Assembly: GCF_000987775.1 (NCBI RefSeq)
Contig: NZ_LAHO01000003.1
Span: 294,947 to 358,946, forward strand
Direction of reading: 5' to 3'
Origin: Arsukibacterium ikkense
Lineage (GTDB): Bacteria; Pseudomonadota; Gammaproteobacteria; Enterobacterales; Alteromonadaceae
Length of the DNA stretch: 64,000 bases
Each line of letters starts with the position of its first letter. Positions within the stretch are counted from its first letter, which is position 1. Position numbers and translations under genes: made by a program. The notes beneath the pieces are model-generated. The model was given only the letters and a program-made list of their open reading frames with translations, was not told where the DNA came from and ran no database searches. This document shows, piece by piece, positions 17,397-26,729 of this stretch.

Positions 17397-18719
17397 CTAT
17401 TGCGCCTTAGCCGCGTTGCCGCTGTCGGGTAATTCCGCAGTTAGCGGGGTGATGCTAAATTCCGCCGGCACAATATTCAGCTGAACGCCAAAGGCACTGC
17501 CACTGTCCAGTAAGCCATCTAGGTATTGCCAGTAACCGGTAGTAAACTCGTCCTGGCTAAACTGCAGGATAAAACCACTCCCCGGGCCCTGGTGTAAATA
17601 ACTGATCACCTCTTTACTGCCTTTATTATCAACTAAATCAAAAGTCAGCATATCTTTGAGCCGGCTATTACGGCTAAACACGCCAGACACCACAGGTTTG
17701 GCCAGGTTCAGATATTCATGCCCTACGGTCGCCGACTTTAACGGATTAGCGACAAATTGCTCAGTTTCAAAATGATACTGATCGCCGCCCTGCATCACAC
17801 TAAGCCGCACATTCTCAATATGATAACCATGTGGGTTTTCAATGCGCCTGGCGTTCCTGACATCAATTGCGGTTACTGCGCCGGCACCAATCACCTGCGC
17901 ACTGCTGTTATAGGCGGTATACACCAGCGCGGTATTTTCATCAATACCAAAGCCCATAGGAAAGCGCGTTTTATTAAGCTCAGTGGCCACAATTAAGCGG
18001 CCAAAGCGTGCCTTGCGATCAAAATGCTGGTCGATAATAGCATGCGGAAAAAAACCTAAGCCCTGAGCGAGCAGCAGCGGGCCATGTTCCTGATCCTGCA
18101 TGCCGCTGTAGCTGTTGGTGGTGCCCTCAGTTAAAGCGCCCCAGGAATCACCGGCGGCTATCATCACCTCACTCATCATGGCTGCGCCGGCACTGGTGCC
18201 ACCGACGACACCACCGCGTTGATACAAGGCCCAGATTGCCTCAAGCAGCACTGATTGCTTGCCATCAGGTGCCAGTGTGGCGGTGATATTCAGCTGATCG
18301 CCACCTAAAAACCAGACCGCCGTGTACTGGCTCAGCTGTTCGGCCAGCCTGCTGTCGGTGGCGCCGCTACGCCACTTGCTTTCGTCCACATCAGCAGTAC
18401 TTTTGTCATCCTTTACCGCAACCGGAAATAAGGTCATTTGGTCAGCATCCAGGCCATAACGCACCATATCTGCCTGAAATTGCTTAAAATACTTAACAGG
18501 CTGGCCACTTGCTGCCGGTATTACTGCCACCCGCGCCTGTAAATCGCCACCGGCCAGCTGAATAAACCGCTGATACACTTCAGCATTCGACCCCGCCAGA
18601 GCACCACCCACCAGTACCAAGGATCCTTTTTTCAGCTCTGGCTTGGGTTCAGGGGTCACCGTTTCGTTGCAGCCAAGCAACAGGCCTAAACTTAAAACAG
18701 AAATAACAATATGCTTCAC
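17397..18719 (-). CDS. Cyanophycinase-like lipoprotein (peptidase S51)
   Basis: The 440-residue product has a signal peptide with lipobox LLGC (Cys17), then a peptidase S51 domain: LVLVGGAL near the start, VWFLGGDQLNIT, and the nucleophile Ser176 in GGTSAGAAMMSE. Cyanophycinases hydrolyse the arginine-aspartate polymer cyanophycin. A lipid-anchored form would act outside the inner membrane on imported or external polymer. No cyanophycin synthetase is seen in the window. The C-terminal 130 residues (after about 310) look like an added beta domain. The substrate could also be another isoaspartyl or Asp-X peptide. Confidence 0.82.
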   Translation of the reverse strand: MKHIVISVLSLGLLLGCNETVTPEPKPELKKGSLVLVGGALAGSNAEVYQRFIQLAGGDLQARVAVIPAASGQPVKYFKQFQADMVRYGLDADQMTLFPVAVKDDKSTADVDESKWRSGATDSRLAEQLSQYTAVWFLGGDQLNITATLAPDGKQSVLLEAIWALYQRGGVVGGTSAGAAMMSEVMIAAGDSWGALTEGTTNSYSGMQDQEHGPLLLAQGLGFFPHAIIDQHFDRKARFGRLIVATELNKTRFPMGFGIDENTALVYTAYNSSAQVIGAGAVTAIDVRNARRIENPHGYHIENVRLSVMQGGDQYHFETEQFVANPLKSATVGHEYLNLAKPVVSGVFSRNSRLKDMLTFDLVDNKGSKEVISYLHQGPGSGFILQFSQDEFTTGYWQYLDGLLDSGSAFGVQLNIVPAEFSITPLTAELPDSGNAAKAQ

Positions 18720-18882
18720 AGAATTTGCTCCATTCTTATTGCTTTATAGTAGGTATAACAGGCTGTTGTTATTATTAGCGCCCATCGCAAAGAGTACCAG
18801 ATTACTGCTGGCAAGGTCACCTACTTAGCAGTAAGCTGTAGCTAACCTGTCAGCTATTAATCGTTCTGTGGAGTTACTGTCA

Positions 18883-19281
18883 ATGCTAAGCTCACTGCTA
18901 TTAACCTTGTTTATTGCCATGCTGCTGCCCTTTTTAGCCAAAGCGCCACTGGCCTTTGCCATGCAAAAAGCCGGCGGTTACGACAACCATAACCCCCGAG
19001 CGCAGCAAGCTGCCTTAACCGGCTTTGGCCAGCGCGCCAACGCCGCCCACTACAACAGCTTTGAAGCGCTGATTATTTACGGCTGTGCGGTACTTATCGC
19101 CGTCGCGGCAGGCTCAGGTACCGTCGATAACACCACCGTAATGCTGGGCTGGGTATTTATCGCCAGCCGCGTTGCCTATTTACTGTGTTACTGGTTCGAT
19201 TACGCCACGCCCCGCTCTGCGGTGTGGCTGGTAGGAATTATAGCGGCCTTTAGCATGGCAGCTCGGGCAGTGCTGGGGTGA
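18883..19281 (+). CDS. MAPEG family membrane protein
   Basis: The 132-residue protein has four hydrophobic segments and the MAPEG motif RANAAHYNSFEAL near residues 47-59, as in membrane-associated eicosanoid/glutathione metabolism proteins. Bacterial members are of unknown or glutathione-linked function. ATG 18883 is chosen because GGAG (18870-18873) precedes it by 9 bases. The frame extends back to GTG 18868, which lacks a ribosome site. It stands alone between two minus-strand genes. Confidence 0.85.
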   Translation: MLSSLLLTLFIAMLLPFLAKAPLAFAMQKAGGYDNHNPRAQQAALTGFGQRANAAHYNSFEALIIYGCAVLIAVAAGSGTVDNTTVMLGWVFIASRVAYLLCYWFDYATPRSAVWLVGIIAAFSMAARAVLG

Positions 19282-19308
19282 GCAAGACAGATCGGTTAAA
19301 TATAGCTT

Positions 19309-19761
19309 TTACCGGTGGGTTTTTAGCATAAAACACAGACTGCTATCTGATTTGTCTGCTTGTTCTGCAAAGCCCAGTGTTGTGTAAAGGTTAAGCGCAT
19401 AAGTATTAGCCCGGTAGACATTAAGGGTTATTGCACTGGCACCAGATGCCCAGGCATGATCAAGCAGGTACAGGCAAAATTGCCGAGCCAGCCCCTGTCC
19501 CCGATAGCTTGGATGGCTAATAATTCGGGCAAGGTGATACACTCCCGGCGCTTTCGGCATCAGTTGACCAAAAGCCAGTACGCCAATATCCGACAGGCCA
19601 CAAAAAGCATTGGCAGGCTCAAAAGCAATGTCGGCTGCCAAACGTTGCCGCTCAAGCGGAAAAGTCACCAGAGGCCCAGCCCAACGGCAGCACTGCTCTG
19701 CGGTGCCTATCCATGTTATTACGGTATCAAGCTCAGTTACTGATGCGGGGGCAATCTTCAT
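19309..19761 (-). CDS. GNAT family N-acetyltransferase
   Basis: The 150-residue product has the acetyl-CoA binding signature SHPSYRGQGLARQFCLYLL (the R/Q-x-x-G-x-G/A motif) and the later NVYRANTYALNLYTTLGF, which form the GNAT core. The substrate is unknown. An upstream TTG at 19800 keeps the frame open, but ATG 19761 has AAGGAG about 12 bases before it and gives a standard start. It lies 43 bases downstream of the truncated REP-type transposase, in the same orientation. Confidence 0.85.
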   Translation of the reverse strand: MKIAPASVTELDTVITWIGTAEQCCRWAGPLVTFPLERQRLAADIAFEPANAFCGLSDIGVLAFGQLMPKAPGVYHLARIISHPSYRGQGLARQFCLYLLDHAWASGASAITLNVYRANTYALNLYTTLGFAEQADKSDSSLCFMLKTHR

Positions 19762-19803
19762 TTGGGGTACGTGCTCCTTGCAATGCAGAATAAACTGCAA
19801 CTA

Positions 19804-20235
19804 TCAAACCATCTCGTGATTTCTGGCATCCACTTCATAAGGTGCATCCAGGTAACCAAATTGCATAATTCCGCCAATGTAGCGGCTTAACTCCAGCAGA
19901 TAGGCGTCCTTATCCACCAGAATGGCTTTGTAGCGGCCTTGAAACAAATGCCCTACTCGTTTGTGTTTTTGATTAAATGCCTGAGTGTAAGTGCCGTTAA
20001 GCTGCCGCATACCTTTACTAAGATTCGCATCAGGTGTTTCAACCAGCAAATGGTAGTGATTGGTCATCAGGCAATAGGCATAAACAACCCAGTTATATTG
20101 CTCGCATACCTTACCAAGCAGAATTAAAAACAGCTCAAAGTCACTATCGTCAAAATAAATAGCTTTGCGCTCATTGCCCCGGCTGGTGATATGGTAATGC
20201 GCCCCGGCAAATTCCAGCCTTAACGGTCTTGCCAT
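19804..20235 (-). pseudogene. REP-associated tyrosine transposase (Y1/RAYT), C-terminally truncated
   Basis: The 143-residue frame is a HUH/Y1 transposase of the RAYT type. It starts MARPLRLEFAGAHYHITSRG, carries the HUH-like metal motif in MTNHYHLLVETP (about residues 57-68), and has QAFNQKHKRVGHLFQGRYKA with the family Tyr positions nearby. Family members continue after DAYLLELSRYI with a conserved LNPVRA block and a helical tail to about 200-300 residues. Here the sequence departs right after SRYI into 21 unrelated residues and stops. It therefore looks like a decayed or deleted copy, although the catalytic domain itself is intact. Confidence 0.75.
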
Positions 20236-20304
20236 CTCGATTGTTCCATCTGATGCCTTGTTACGCTAAATCTAGTGGATTTTCTGAAAAAGGCAAAAGG
20301 CAAG

Positions 20305-20343
20305 ACCTGACCCTATGATTCACAAAACCTGACCCTATGATTC
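20305..20343 (+). repeat. Tandem direct repeat upstream of the RAYT gene
   Basis: ACCTGACCCTATGATTC occurs at 20305-20321 and again at 20327-20343, a 22-base period. It is followed by two copies of AGTGATTCC (20347-20355 and 20356-20364, approximately). Nearby GGCAAAAGGCAAGACCTGACC is the sort of sequence often found flanking REP-type transposases. The 20236-20394 gap holds no gene. Confidence 0.6.
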
Positions 20344-20394
20344 CACAGTGATTCCAGTGATTCCAGGGAGGAGTTTAAAATTGAACAATAATTT

Positions 20395-20748
20395 CTACCT
20401 AGCAAAGTTTTTCGTGATAATACTGCCTGTAGATCTATCAATTGAATAGGAAACTTGTCGGCCATACTTAGTCTTGCCACCAAGTGTATGTCCCTCCTCA
20501 GGGTGGAATTTAGGCACAAAGGTGACGGTTAAGATTTCCGAGGCACTAATAATTACCGTGAAGTTTGCTATTTCATAACCAAACTTTTTAAAATCCTCAT
20601 ATGCCGAATTAATACCAAGTATGACATCACCATCAAGTCGTGCGCTTGTTGTTAAGTCCATAAATTCCCCATCACCCGCTGCTAAAGCCACTTTAGCGTT
20701 ATAACTAACTACAATTAGTAAAGCTAATAATATTTTAATCATCTTCAT
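20395..20748 (-). CDS. Secreted candidate immunity protein for the Rhs toxin
   Basis: The 117-residue product starts MKMIKILLALLIVVSYNAK and has a Sec signal peptide probably cleaved near ALA-AGD (about residue 24), so it should be periplasmic. No family is recognised. It overlaps the last 14 bases of rhs in another frame, immediately after the toxin domain, the usual place for a cognate immunity gene. Base composition is AT-rich like the toxin end and unlike the rhs core. The second ATG (20742) is an alternative start. Its export implies that the toxin is neutralised in the periplasm. Confidence 0.7.
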   Translation of the reverse strand: MKMIKILLALLIVVSYNAKVALAAGDGEFMDLTTSARLDGDVILGINSAYEDFKKFGYEIANFTVIISASEILTVTFVPKFHPEEGHTLGGKTKYGRQVSYSIDRSTGSIITKNFAR

Positions 20749-23700
20749 GCTTTGGTTTGTCTAGTACATAATGCTTTTTACTCTTCGCATCGTAACCCCG
20801 ATAAATTTCTCCGGGCGTTCCAACATATCCTTTATACTCTGTCGAGACATTACCTCTCGCATTCGCGATATCTATATCTGGAACTGAAAAGTGGTCGCTA
20901 TTAAAGTCATCCAATGCCGGGTCACCTGTCCTTACAATATTATCATTCTCGTCAAATACTGAATACTCTCCGTGTGTATGCCAATATCCCACCTCCACCG
21001 TATTTTCAGGGACGGCTGCAGAACCGTCAAAAGGATTTACACCATCTTCGTCACCTATTATTGGACCAGTAAATCCATACATACCATCAAGATCTTTAAA
21101 TATTAACCCCCCATACTCTAGGTTGTGCCTTTTAGACAAAGGATTGGCAATTTTCATGATATGTAAGGCGGCCTCATCGCTGGTTTTAAACCTTTTACAA
21201 GCTTCCCCTTCCTTACAACTCAACCCCAACGGATCCACCCAATTGATATGATTGGGCGCGTATTGGTAATGGTTAATCCCGCCTAACAGGCCGATGGGGT
21301 CCTGGCTGATAAAGCGGCCGGTTTCGGGGTCGTAGTAGCGAAAGTGGTTGTAGTGTAACCCGGTTTCGCTATCAAAATACTGGCCCTGCAAGCGGATGGG
21401 GTTAGCAATTTCGTTGACCGTTACCGTCGCTTTACCAAACACCGAGTAGCTGGCTTGCCAGACGATGTTGTTGTTGCTGTCGGTTAACGATAACGGCGTG
21501 CCCAGCTGGTCCAGCTGATAGTAATACACCTTGCCATTCTTTAGTAACAGCAACGGCTTGTTAGTGCCGGGCTCGTATATATACCAGGTGTTCTGGCCCG
21601 CACAGCTTTCGCCGATGAGCTTATCGCCATCCCAGAAATAGTCAGTACGCTCGCCCTGGCTTACTTTGGCGCTGCGCCGGCCAAAGGCATCGTACTCGTA
21701 GCGGCTGATGGCACCGTTGCAGCTTACGCTGCTCAGCTGGTTAAAGCCGTTAAATTCGCGCTGCTGGGCAGTAGATTTATCCCCTGCCGTGGCGCTTTGC
21801 TGGTTGCCGCTATCGTCGTACTGGTATTGCCTGCCATGATACCGCAGCAGGCGGTCTTGCTTAACCTCTATGCCCTCACCGCTTGGGTTACCAAAGCTGT
21901 CCCACTGGTGGCTTTCGCTTTGCGCCGGGTCGGTGCTGTGCTGCTTACTAACCAGCTGGTCCAGTGCATTGTACTGATACTCGGTATCGCCCAGTTGGTT
22001 ATCCGTTACTTTTTGCAACTGATGCAACACACTGTAACTATAGTGCCGCTGTTGGTGTTGCTCGCCGCGCTGCCAATGCTGGGCGGTTAACCGGTTAAAC
22101 GCATCATACTGTTGCTGCAGCTGCAGGCCGCTCTGGTATTCACGCGCGGTTTCGCGCCCGGCACTGTCAAAGGTGCGCCATAATAGCGGTTCGTTGTTAA
22201 CCGCCAGTTGCGCCAGCTGGCCTTCTTCGTTGTAACGATAATCCAGGGTGGTGCCGTCGGGCAGCGTGGTGCTGCTGCATTTACCCTGCTCGTTGTATTG
22301 ATGGGCAATGCAGCTGTTATCCTGCCAGACTTCGGTAAGCTGGCCGTTTAAATGATAACCAAAACGCAGTTTGCGCTGGCCATTACTGGCCCGCAGTACC
22401 CGGCCTATTTTGTCATAGTAAAAATGGTTATTGGCCAGGCTCTGGCCATGCAAGGCGGTTTGTTCGGTAACGCGGCCGCGCTTATCGCGCTTTACCTTCA
22501 GCTGGCGTTTACTGCCATCGCGTACTGTCGCCACTTTGCCGTTAATATCGTACTGAAACTGCTGCTGGCGGCCATCAAAGCCTTGCAGCCGCACTGGCCG
22601 CTCCTGCGCATCATAGTCCAGCTGATAACGGGCACCGTCGCTGCGCATTATCGCGGTTAAGTTGCGCTCATTATCATATTCGTAGTTAAAGGCACTGCCA
22701 TCGGCCTGCAGTATACTGACAGGCTGGCTTAAGCCGCCGTACTGGCGCTCGGTTTTGTCGCCATTAGCGTTGCTAGTGCTTAGCAAGCGGCCACTGCTGT
22801 CATAGCTGAAATGCTGTTCGTGCCGCTGGCTCGGGTTATCGGCCGGGTATTGGCTTTGCTGCAACAACTTACCGGCCAGATTGTACTGGTATTCAGTTAC
22901 CAGGCCGCTGGCGTCCACCATGCCGTTTAGCCGGCCAAGGCTGTCGTAGCTGTAACGGGTTAGCGCATCATTGTGTTTTACCGCCAGCAGCTGGCTCTCG
23001 TCGCTCCACATTAAGCGCTGAATGCCACCGCCAGGCAGGAACACCTTTTCCAGCTGATTATTACTGTTGTATTGGTAACGGCTAGCCGTATTATCGGGCC
23101 CGGTTTCATTGAGCAGTAGGCCTGCGGCACTGTATTCGCGGCGCCACTGCCGCCCTTCGGCGTCAATAATCACGCTGCGTTGGCCCAGCTCATTGTATTG
23201 TAAATGGGTAATGGCGCCGTCGGCCTGCTCCAGCGTTACCAGCTGGCCATTGTCATTATAGTAAAAGCGGGTTTTACTGCCGTCCGGCAGGGTTTCGGTG
23301 GTTTTCTTCCCCTGCTTATTCCAGCTGTATTGCCAGGTAGCGCCATCCGGCGCCACTTTTTTCAGCAGCAGGTTACGCTCGTCGTGAAAATACTGCCAGC
23401 AATGGCCGTTACTATCGATACTGCTGGCGCTGCGATTGCTGTCATCATAGCTAAAGCGGTAGTCATAAATGCCATTGTCACCCCAGTTGCGCACGCAACG
23501 GGCAGCCGGGCCATTCCCCTGCCAGCTAAAGTAATGACAAAAGCCACTGGCCCGCTGCCGTACGGTGATCAAGTGCTGGCTATACTGATACTGCTCTGCT
23601 TCAGCACCGCTATTAGTGGCACTGACTAAATCTTGCTCATCGTTATACTGATAGTGCGCCAGCACCACTTCCGTTGCCTCAGCACCCCTGCCGCTTAAGG

Positions 23701-24721
23701 TGACAGCTTCAATCCGGCTCAGTAAGCCCGCGCTGTTGTAATGCAGCTCTACGCCTTTTTGGCGGGTGTAGTCGATACGGCTCAGCTGGTTTTGCCGGTT
23801 ATAGTACAGCTGCAGATAACGGCCTAAACTGTCCATTACCTGATGCAACTGCCAGCTCGATTTATTACCTACTGTCGGTGCAAAGATCCAGTGGGTGTTA
23901 TCGGGTTTTAACAGTACCAGGCTACCATCTGCCTCTGCGCGCAGCGCCAGCTCTTCAGCCAGCTGATAACTGGTTTGGCCGGCAGCGGGCCTGGCAAAAT
24001 GCAGGTGGCGGCCTTCTTCGTTCACCAGCGTCAGCGAAACGGCGCCAGCGTCATCGGTAGTAATGTCGATAGATAAATGAAAGTTACTGCGCCAACCATA
24101 ACCCAAGCCAATATTCTGATGGCTTTGGCTGGAGCGATAGGTCCGCAGCCACTGCATCGGTAAGGGGCCGGCCAGTTCAAAGTCGGTGAGCTCGAGAATT
24201 TCTTCACCGGTACACATAGAAACCGGATCGCCGCATGTCTCAACTTGATCAGTGCCAGGTGTTTGCTGGCCGGCAGCATTGGCACCGCTTTGCGCTGACA
24301 CCACAGTGTCGTTGCCGGCTGCCGGGGTATCAGAGCTTTTACCGCCCCGTTCCAGCGCTTTGCTGCTAGGCGGCGGTGGCGTAACTGACTCTGGGGCGGT
24401 CAGCACTGCTTTGCGTTCTGCTTGTTGTAAAATATGCAGCTTGCCATCCAGCAAGGCACTGGCCAGGGCGCGGCATAGTTCCGCATCCCGCACTGCGCTC
24501 CAGGGCGCAGCGATATCAGTTACCTGGCTACAAAACCACTGATAAACATGACGAATGCTGTCGCTTTGGCTGGCGCTGCGATCAAACGACTGCCGCAGCC
24601 AACTGGTTGCTGCATCCCGGCTGGTAAACTGCATAGGGGTGCCGATTTGGCCGGTGTTTTCTGTACAAAACACATACATATTGCCAGAGCGGGATTTAAG
24701 GGTTAAAGAATGCGCAGCCAT
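20735..24721 (-). CDS. Rhs repeat protein with C-terminal JAB/JAMM-like toxin domain
   Basis: This 1328-residue polymorphic toxin is probably a T6SS cargo. Residues 1-160 form a specific N-terminal region without PAAR or membrane segments. A DUF6531-like segment (GDPVSMCTGEEIL, near 165) and many YD repeats (RYDxxGR-type, about 270-1080) build the Rhs shell. The core ends with DPIG-x18-DPLG, the conserved self-cleavage motif, after about residue 1167. The remaining 161 residues (20738-21220) contain HTH near 1248-1250 and SVPD near 1279-1282, an H-x-H...S-x2-D arrangement as in JAB/JAMM or DUF4329 domains. This end is AT-rich and appears to be a swapped-in tip. Confidence 0.9.
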   Translation of the reverse strand: MAAHSLTLKSRSGNMYVFCTENTGQIGTPMQFTSRDAATSWLRQSFDRSASQSDSIRHVYQWFCSQVTDIAAPWSAVRDAELCRALASALLDGKLHILQQAERKAVLTAPESVTPPPPSSKALERGGKSSDTPAAGNDTVVSAQSGANAAGQQTPGTDQVETCGDPVSMCTGEEILELTDFELAGPLPMQWLRTYRSSQSHQNIGLGYGWRSNFHLSIDITTDDAGAVSLTLVNEEGRHLHFARPAAGQTSYQLAEELALRAEADGSLVLLKPDNTHWIFAPTVGNKSSWQLHQVMDSLGRYLQLYYNRQNQLSRIDYTRQKGVELHYNSAGLLSRIEAVTLSGRGAEATEVVLAHYQYNDEQDLVSATNSGAEAEQYQYSQHLITVRQRASGFCHYFSWQGNGPAARCVRNWGDNGIYDYRFSYDDSNRSASSIDSNGHCWQYFHDERNLLLKKVAPDGATWQYSWNKQGKKTTETLPDGSKTRFYYNDNGQLVTLEQADGAITHLQYNELGQRSVIIDAEGRQWRREYSAAGLLLNETGPDNTASRYQYNSNNQLEKVFLPGGGIQRLMWSDESQLLAVKHNDALTRYSYDSLGRLNGMVDASGLVTEYQYNLAGKLLQQSQYPADNPSQRHEQHFSYDSSGRLLSTSNANGDKTERQYGGLSQPVSILQADGSAFNYEYDNERNLTAIMRSDGARYQLDYDAQERPVRLQGFDGRQQQFQYDINGKVATVRDGSKRQLKVKRDKRGRVTEQTALHGQSLANNHFYYDKIGRVLRASNGQRKLRFGYHLNGQLTEVWQDNSCIAHQYNEQGKCSSTTLPDGTTLDYRYNEEGQLAQLAVNNEPLLWRTFDSAGRETAREYQSGLQLQQQYDAFNRLTAQHWQRGEQHQQRHYSYSVLHQLQKVTDNQLGDTEYQYNALDQLVSKQHSTDPAQSESHQWDSFGNPSGEGIEVKQDRLLRYHGRQYQYDDSGNQQSATAGDKSTAQQREFNGFNQLSSVSCNGAISRYEYDAFGRRSAKVSQGERTDYFWDGDKLIGESCAGQNTWYIYEPGTNKPLLLLKNGKVYYYQLDQLGTPLSLTDSNNNIVWQASYSVFGKATVTVNEIANPIRLQGQYFDSETGLHYNHFRYYDPETGRFISQDPIGLLGGINHYQYAPNHINWVDPLGLSCKEGEACKRFKTSDEAALHIMKIANPLSKRHNLEYGGLIFKDLDGMYGFTGPIIGDEDGVNPFDGSAAVPENTVEVGYWHTHGEYSVFDENDNIVRTGDPALDDFNSDHFSVPDIDIANARGNVSTEYKGYVGTPGEIYRGYDAKSKKHYVLDKPKHEDD

Positions 24722-24735
24722 GCCAGTAATAGTCC

Positions 24736-25707
24736 TTAAATATCAGATAAAGTGCTGGCTTGCTGCCAGCTAAAAACCGCTACCGCCCGATATAACTTTT
24801 CAGAAATTTCGCACTGTAGCGTTAAACCGTTATACATTGCCTGGCTGTAACCAAGATACAAATGTAACAGCCGGTATACCCCGCCCGCGGCACCCAATTC
24901 ACCGGTGTAATAAGCGGGCAGCATCAGTTCAGTTTCAATATTAATCACACCGGCCAGTCGCGGGTATTGCCCCTGCCAGCATGCAGTCAATGCCTCGCTG
25001 CCGTTATCCGCCAGATATAAACGGCGCAGGGGCTGTGCAACCTTACTGGCAACCGCCGTAAATAACTGCGCCAGCGCAGGCTCGTCAATTTGCTGGCTGA
25101 CTGAGGCATCACTGGCCAGATACTGGCAATTCAAACCACTGTCACTGCGGGTTAAACACAGTGCCACTGCTCCCTCAGACCAAACTACAGGCTCAGTCGC
25201 TTGAGTATCAGCCTGCACCGGTTCTAGCGGGGTATCGGCCAGCATGGCTGCCACCGGGCTATCCAGGCCGACTAACCAAACTTGCTGCTCACCCGCAGCC
25301 AGTAACTGCCTGGCGGCGGCCAGTGCCATTAAGGCAGCACTGCGCCCATAGGGATACAACTGGCAGGCCGGATGGCTGAGCAGGGTTGGGAAGGCCTGCT
25401 GTAATGCAGTAAGGCAATCTTGCAGCGCGGCTTCGCCAGCCAGTTGCTCAGGTAGCACCAGTAATACAGGCGCCGCATCTGGCAGACGTGTTAACTGTTG
25501 CCACAATAGTTGCAGCAACAGTACCAGACGCTCAGCCAGTGGCAGATCATCAGCAATATCAGCAACACTATTAAATTGCGCCAGTTGCTTGTGCTGCATT
25601 GCCAGATTTGCGGCAACCGGCACGGCATCCAATTGTAATGCCCAATCAGTCAATGCCGTTTTGCCAAGCACTACGGCATAGTCACTTACCCTTAAGCAAC
25701 CGGCCAT
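24736..25707 (-). CDS. Thiolase-like protein of the T6SS payload module
   Basis: The 323-residue protein resembles the thiolase/beta-ketoacyl-synthase fold. The C-terminal VINIETELMLPAYYTGELGAAGGVYRL is like the closing GELGAA(G/S) region of ketosynthases, and YGRSAALMALAAA recalls the internal duplication. I cannot identify a convincing Cys-His-His catalytic set, so it may be a structural adaptor rather than an enzyme. Comparable proteins occur beside vgrG in other T6SS islands. It lies 14 bases upstream of rhs and overlaps the preceding gene by 16 bases, so a role in loading Rhs onto the spike is inferred. Confidence 0.6.
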   Translation of the reverse strand: MAGCLRVSDYAVVLGKTALTDWALQLDAVPVAANLAMQHKQLAQFNSVADIADDLPLAERLVLLLQLLWQQLTRLPDAAPVLLVLPEQLAGEAALQDCLTALQQAFPTLLSHPACQLYPYGRSAALMALAAARQLLAAGEQQVWLVGLDSPVAAMLADTPLEPVQADTQATEPVVWSEGAVALCLTRSDSGLNCQYLASDASVSQQIDEPALAQLFTAVASKVAQPLRRLYLADNGSEALTACWQGQYPRLAGVINIETELMLPAYYTGELGAAGGVYRLLHLYLGYSQAMYNGLTLQCEISEKLYRAVAVFSWQQASTLSDI

Positions 25708-26726
25708 AAACCACCCTGCCAGTTCATCGGCTCAGCTAACGGTAAGCCCGGCTGTTGCAATACTTGCAGCGCTGCTGCAGCAAAACGTTGATACTGGTTA
25801 CCACTGGCCCATAATGCCGGCAATTTCAGCTGGTTTAGCACCTGGCCGGCAACTAATGTTTCCTGATGCTGCGTCTGCGCCGGCTCAGTTCGCTGTAACA
25901 CATCGGCACTAAGCGCACCCAGCATAGTGATCAAGGCACTTTGCGCCGCGGCGCTGTGCGCCGGCTGGTGCGTCATCTCCAGCAAAAGTGGACAAAACTT
26001 CGTCAGCCCACTAAAACCCATGGCATTGATGGCCAGATGAATATCTGCCGAACACAATGCATTCACTATCCGCACTTTTTGTTCAGTTGTCGCGCCCAGC
26101 AGCAATAACTGCAACTGCCGGGACGTTAAACATTGCGCATCCAGCAATTGTACTATCAGCTCACTTTCATCGGTGCGCTGGCCCAACAAATATAAACTGT
26201 AAAGCAGTTCCGCGCGGCTGGCGGCACTAAGCTGATGATCAGTAGCTAGTTGCTGTAAGTCGCCAAGCTGCCCGGTTAAACCTTGCTGGCCTGCTAACTG
26301 CACGGCACTGCGTAAATCAAGGCGCTGCATAGCCGGGTACAGACTAGCCGCCAGTTGCGGGTCTGCCAACAGACAGAGAAGCGGGCTTTGCTCTGGCTGG
26401 CTGTATTGCTGCATATAGTGCGCGGCTGTTTTTTGCTGTAGCGCCAGCCACAGCTCTGCCAGTAAAGCCTGGGCAGACAACGCTAACGGTAAAGCCAGCA
26501 GCTTATTAAGTTCCGCCGCGCTATTGTCCAGTAAAGCTATTAACCATAAGGGTAAATCGGCTTCATCCTGTTTCAGGTAACGCTGGCATAAACCGACACT
26601 TTGCACCAGTTGTCTGTCGTGCTGCTGCAACTGGCTAAGGCTGATATAGTCGCTGCCAGCCAGGCTTAAGCGTTGCTGCCACAACACATTAGCGCGCTCT
26701 GCCAGATCGGTGAAGGTTTGCATCAT
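25692..26726 (-). CDS. Helical-repeat protein of the T6SS payload module
   Basis: The 344-residue protein is almost entirely alpha-helical and Leu/Gln/Ala-rich (LLQLLW-like and QLLAL-like repeats), without signal peptide or membrane segments. It resembles the HEAT-repeat proteins of the TIGR02270 type sometimes encoded with vgrG genes, although I cannot verify this. It begins 3 bases after the PAAR gene and overlaps the thiolase-like gene, so the PAAR, helical-repeat, thiolase-like and rhs genes are one translation unit. A scaffold or adaptor function is inferred from position only. Confidence 0.55.
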   Translation of the reverse strand: MMQTFTDLAERANVLWQQRLSLAGSDYISLSQLQQHDRQLVQSVGLCQRYLKQDEADLPLWLIALLDNSAAELNKLLALPLALSAQALLAELWLALQQKTAAHYMQQYSQPEQSPLLCLLADPQLAASLYPAMQRLDLRSAVQLAGQQGLTGQLGDLQQLATDHQLSAASRAELLYSLYLLGQRTDESELIVQLLDAQCLTSRQLQLLLLGATTEQKVRIVNALCSADIHLAINAMGFSGLTKFCPLLLEMTHQPAHSAAAQSALITMLGALSADVLQRTEPAQTQHQETLVAGQVLNQLKLPALWASGNQYQRFAAAALQVLQQPGLPLAEPMNWQGGLWPVA

Positions 26727-26729
26727 GCG

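Noticed and set aside
20313..20519. A 68-codon minus-strand frame
   Set aside because: It overlaps the end of the immunity gene out of frame and has no ribosome site.
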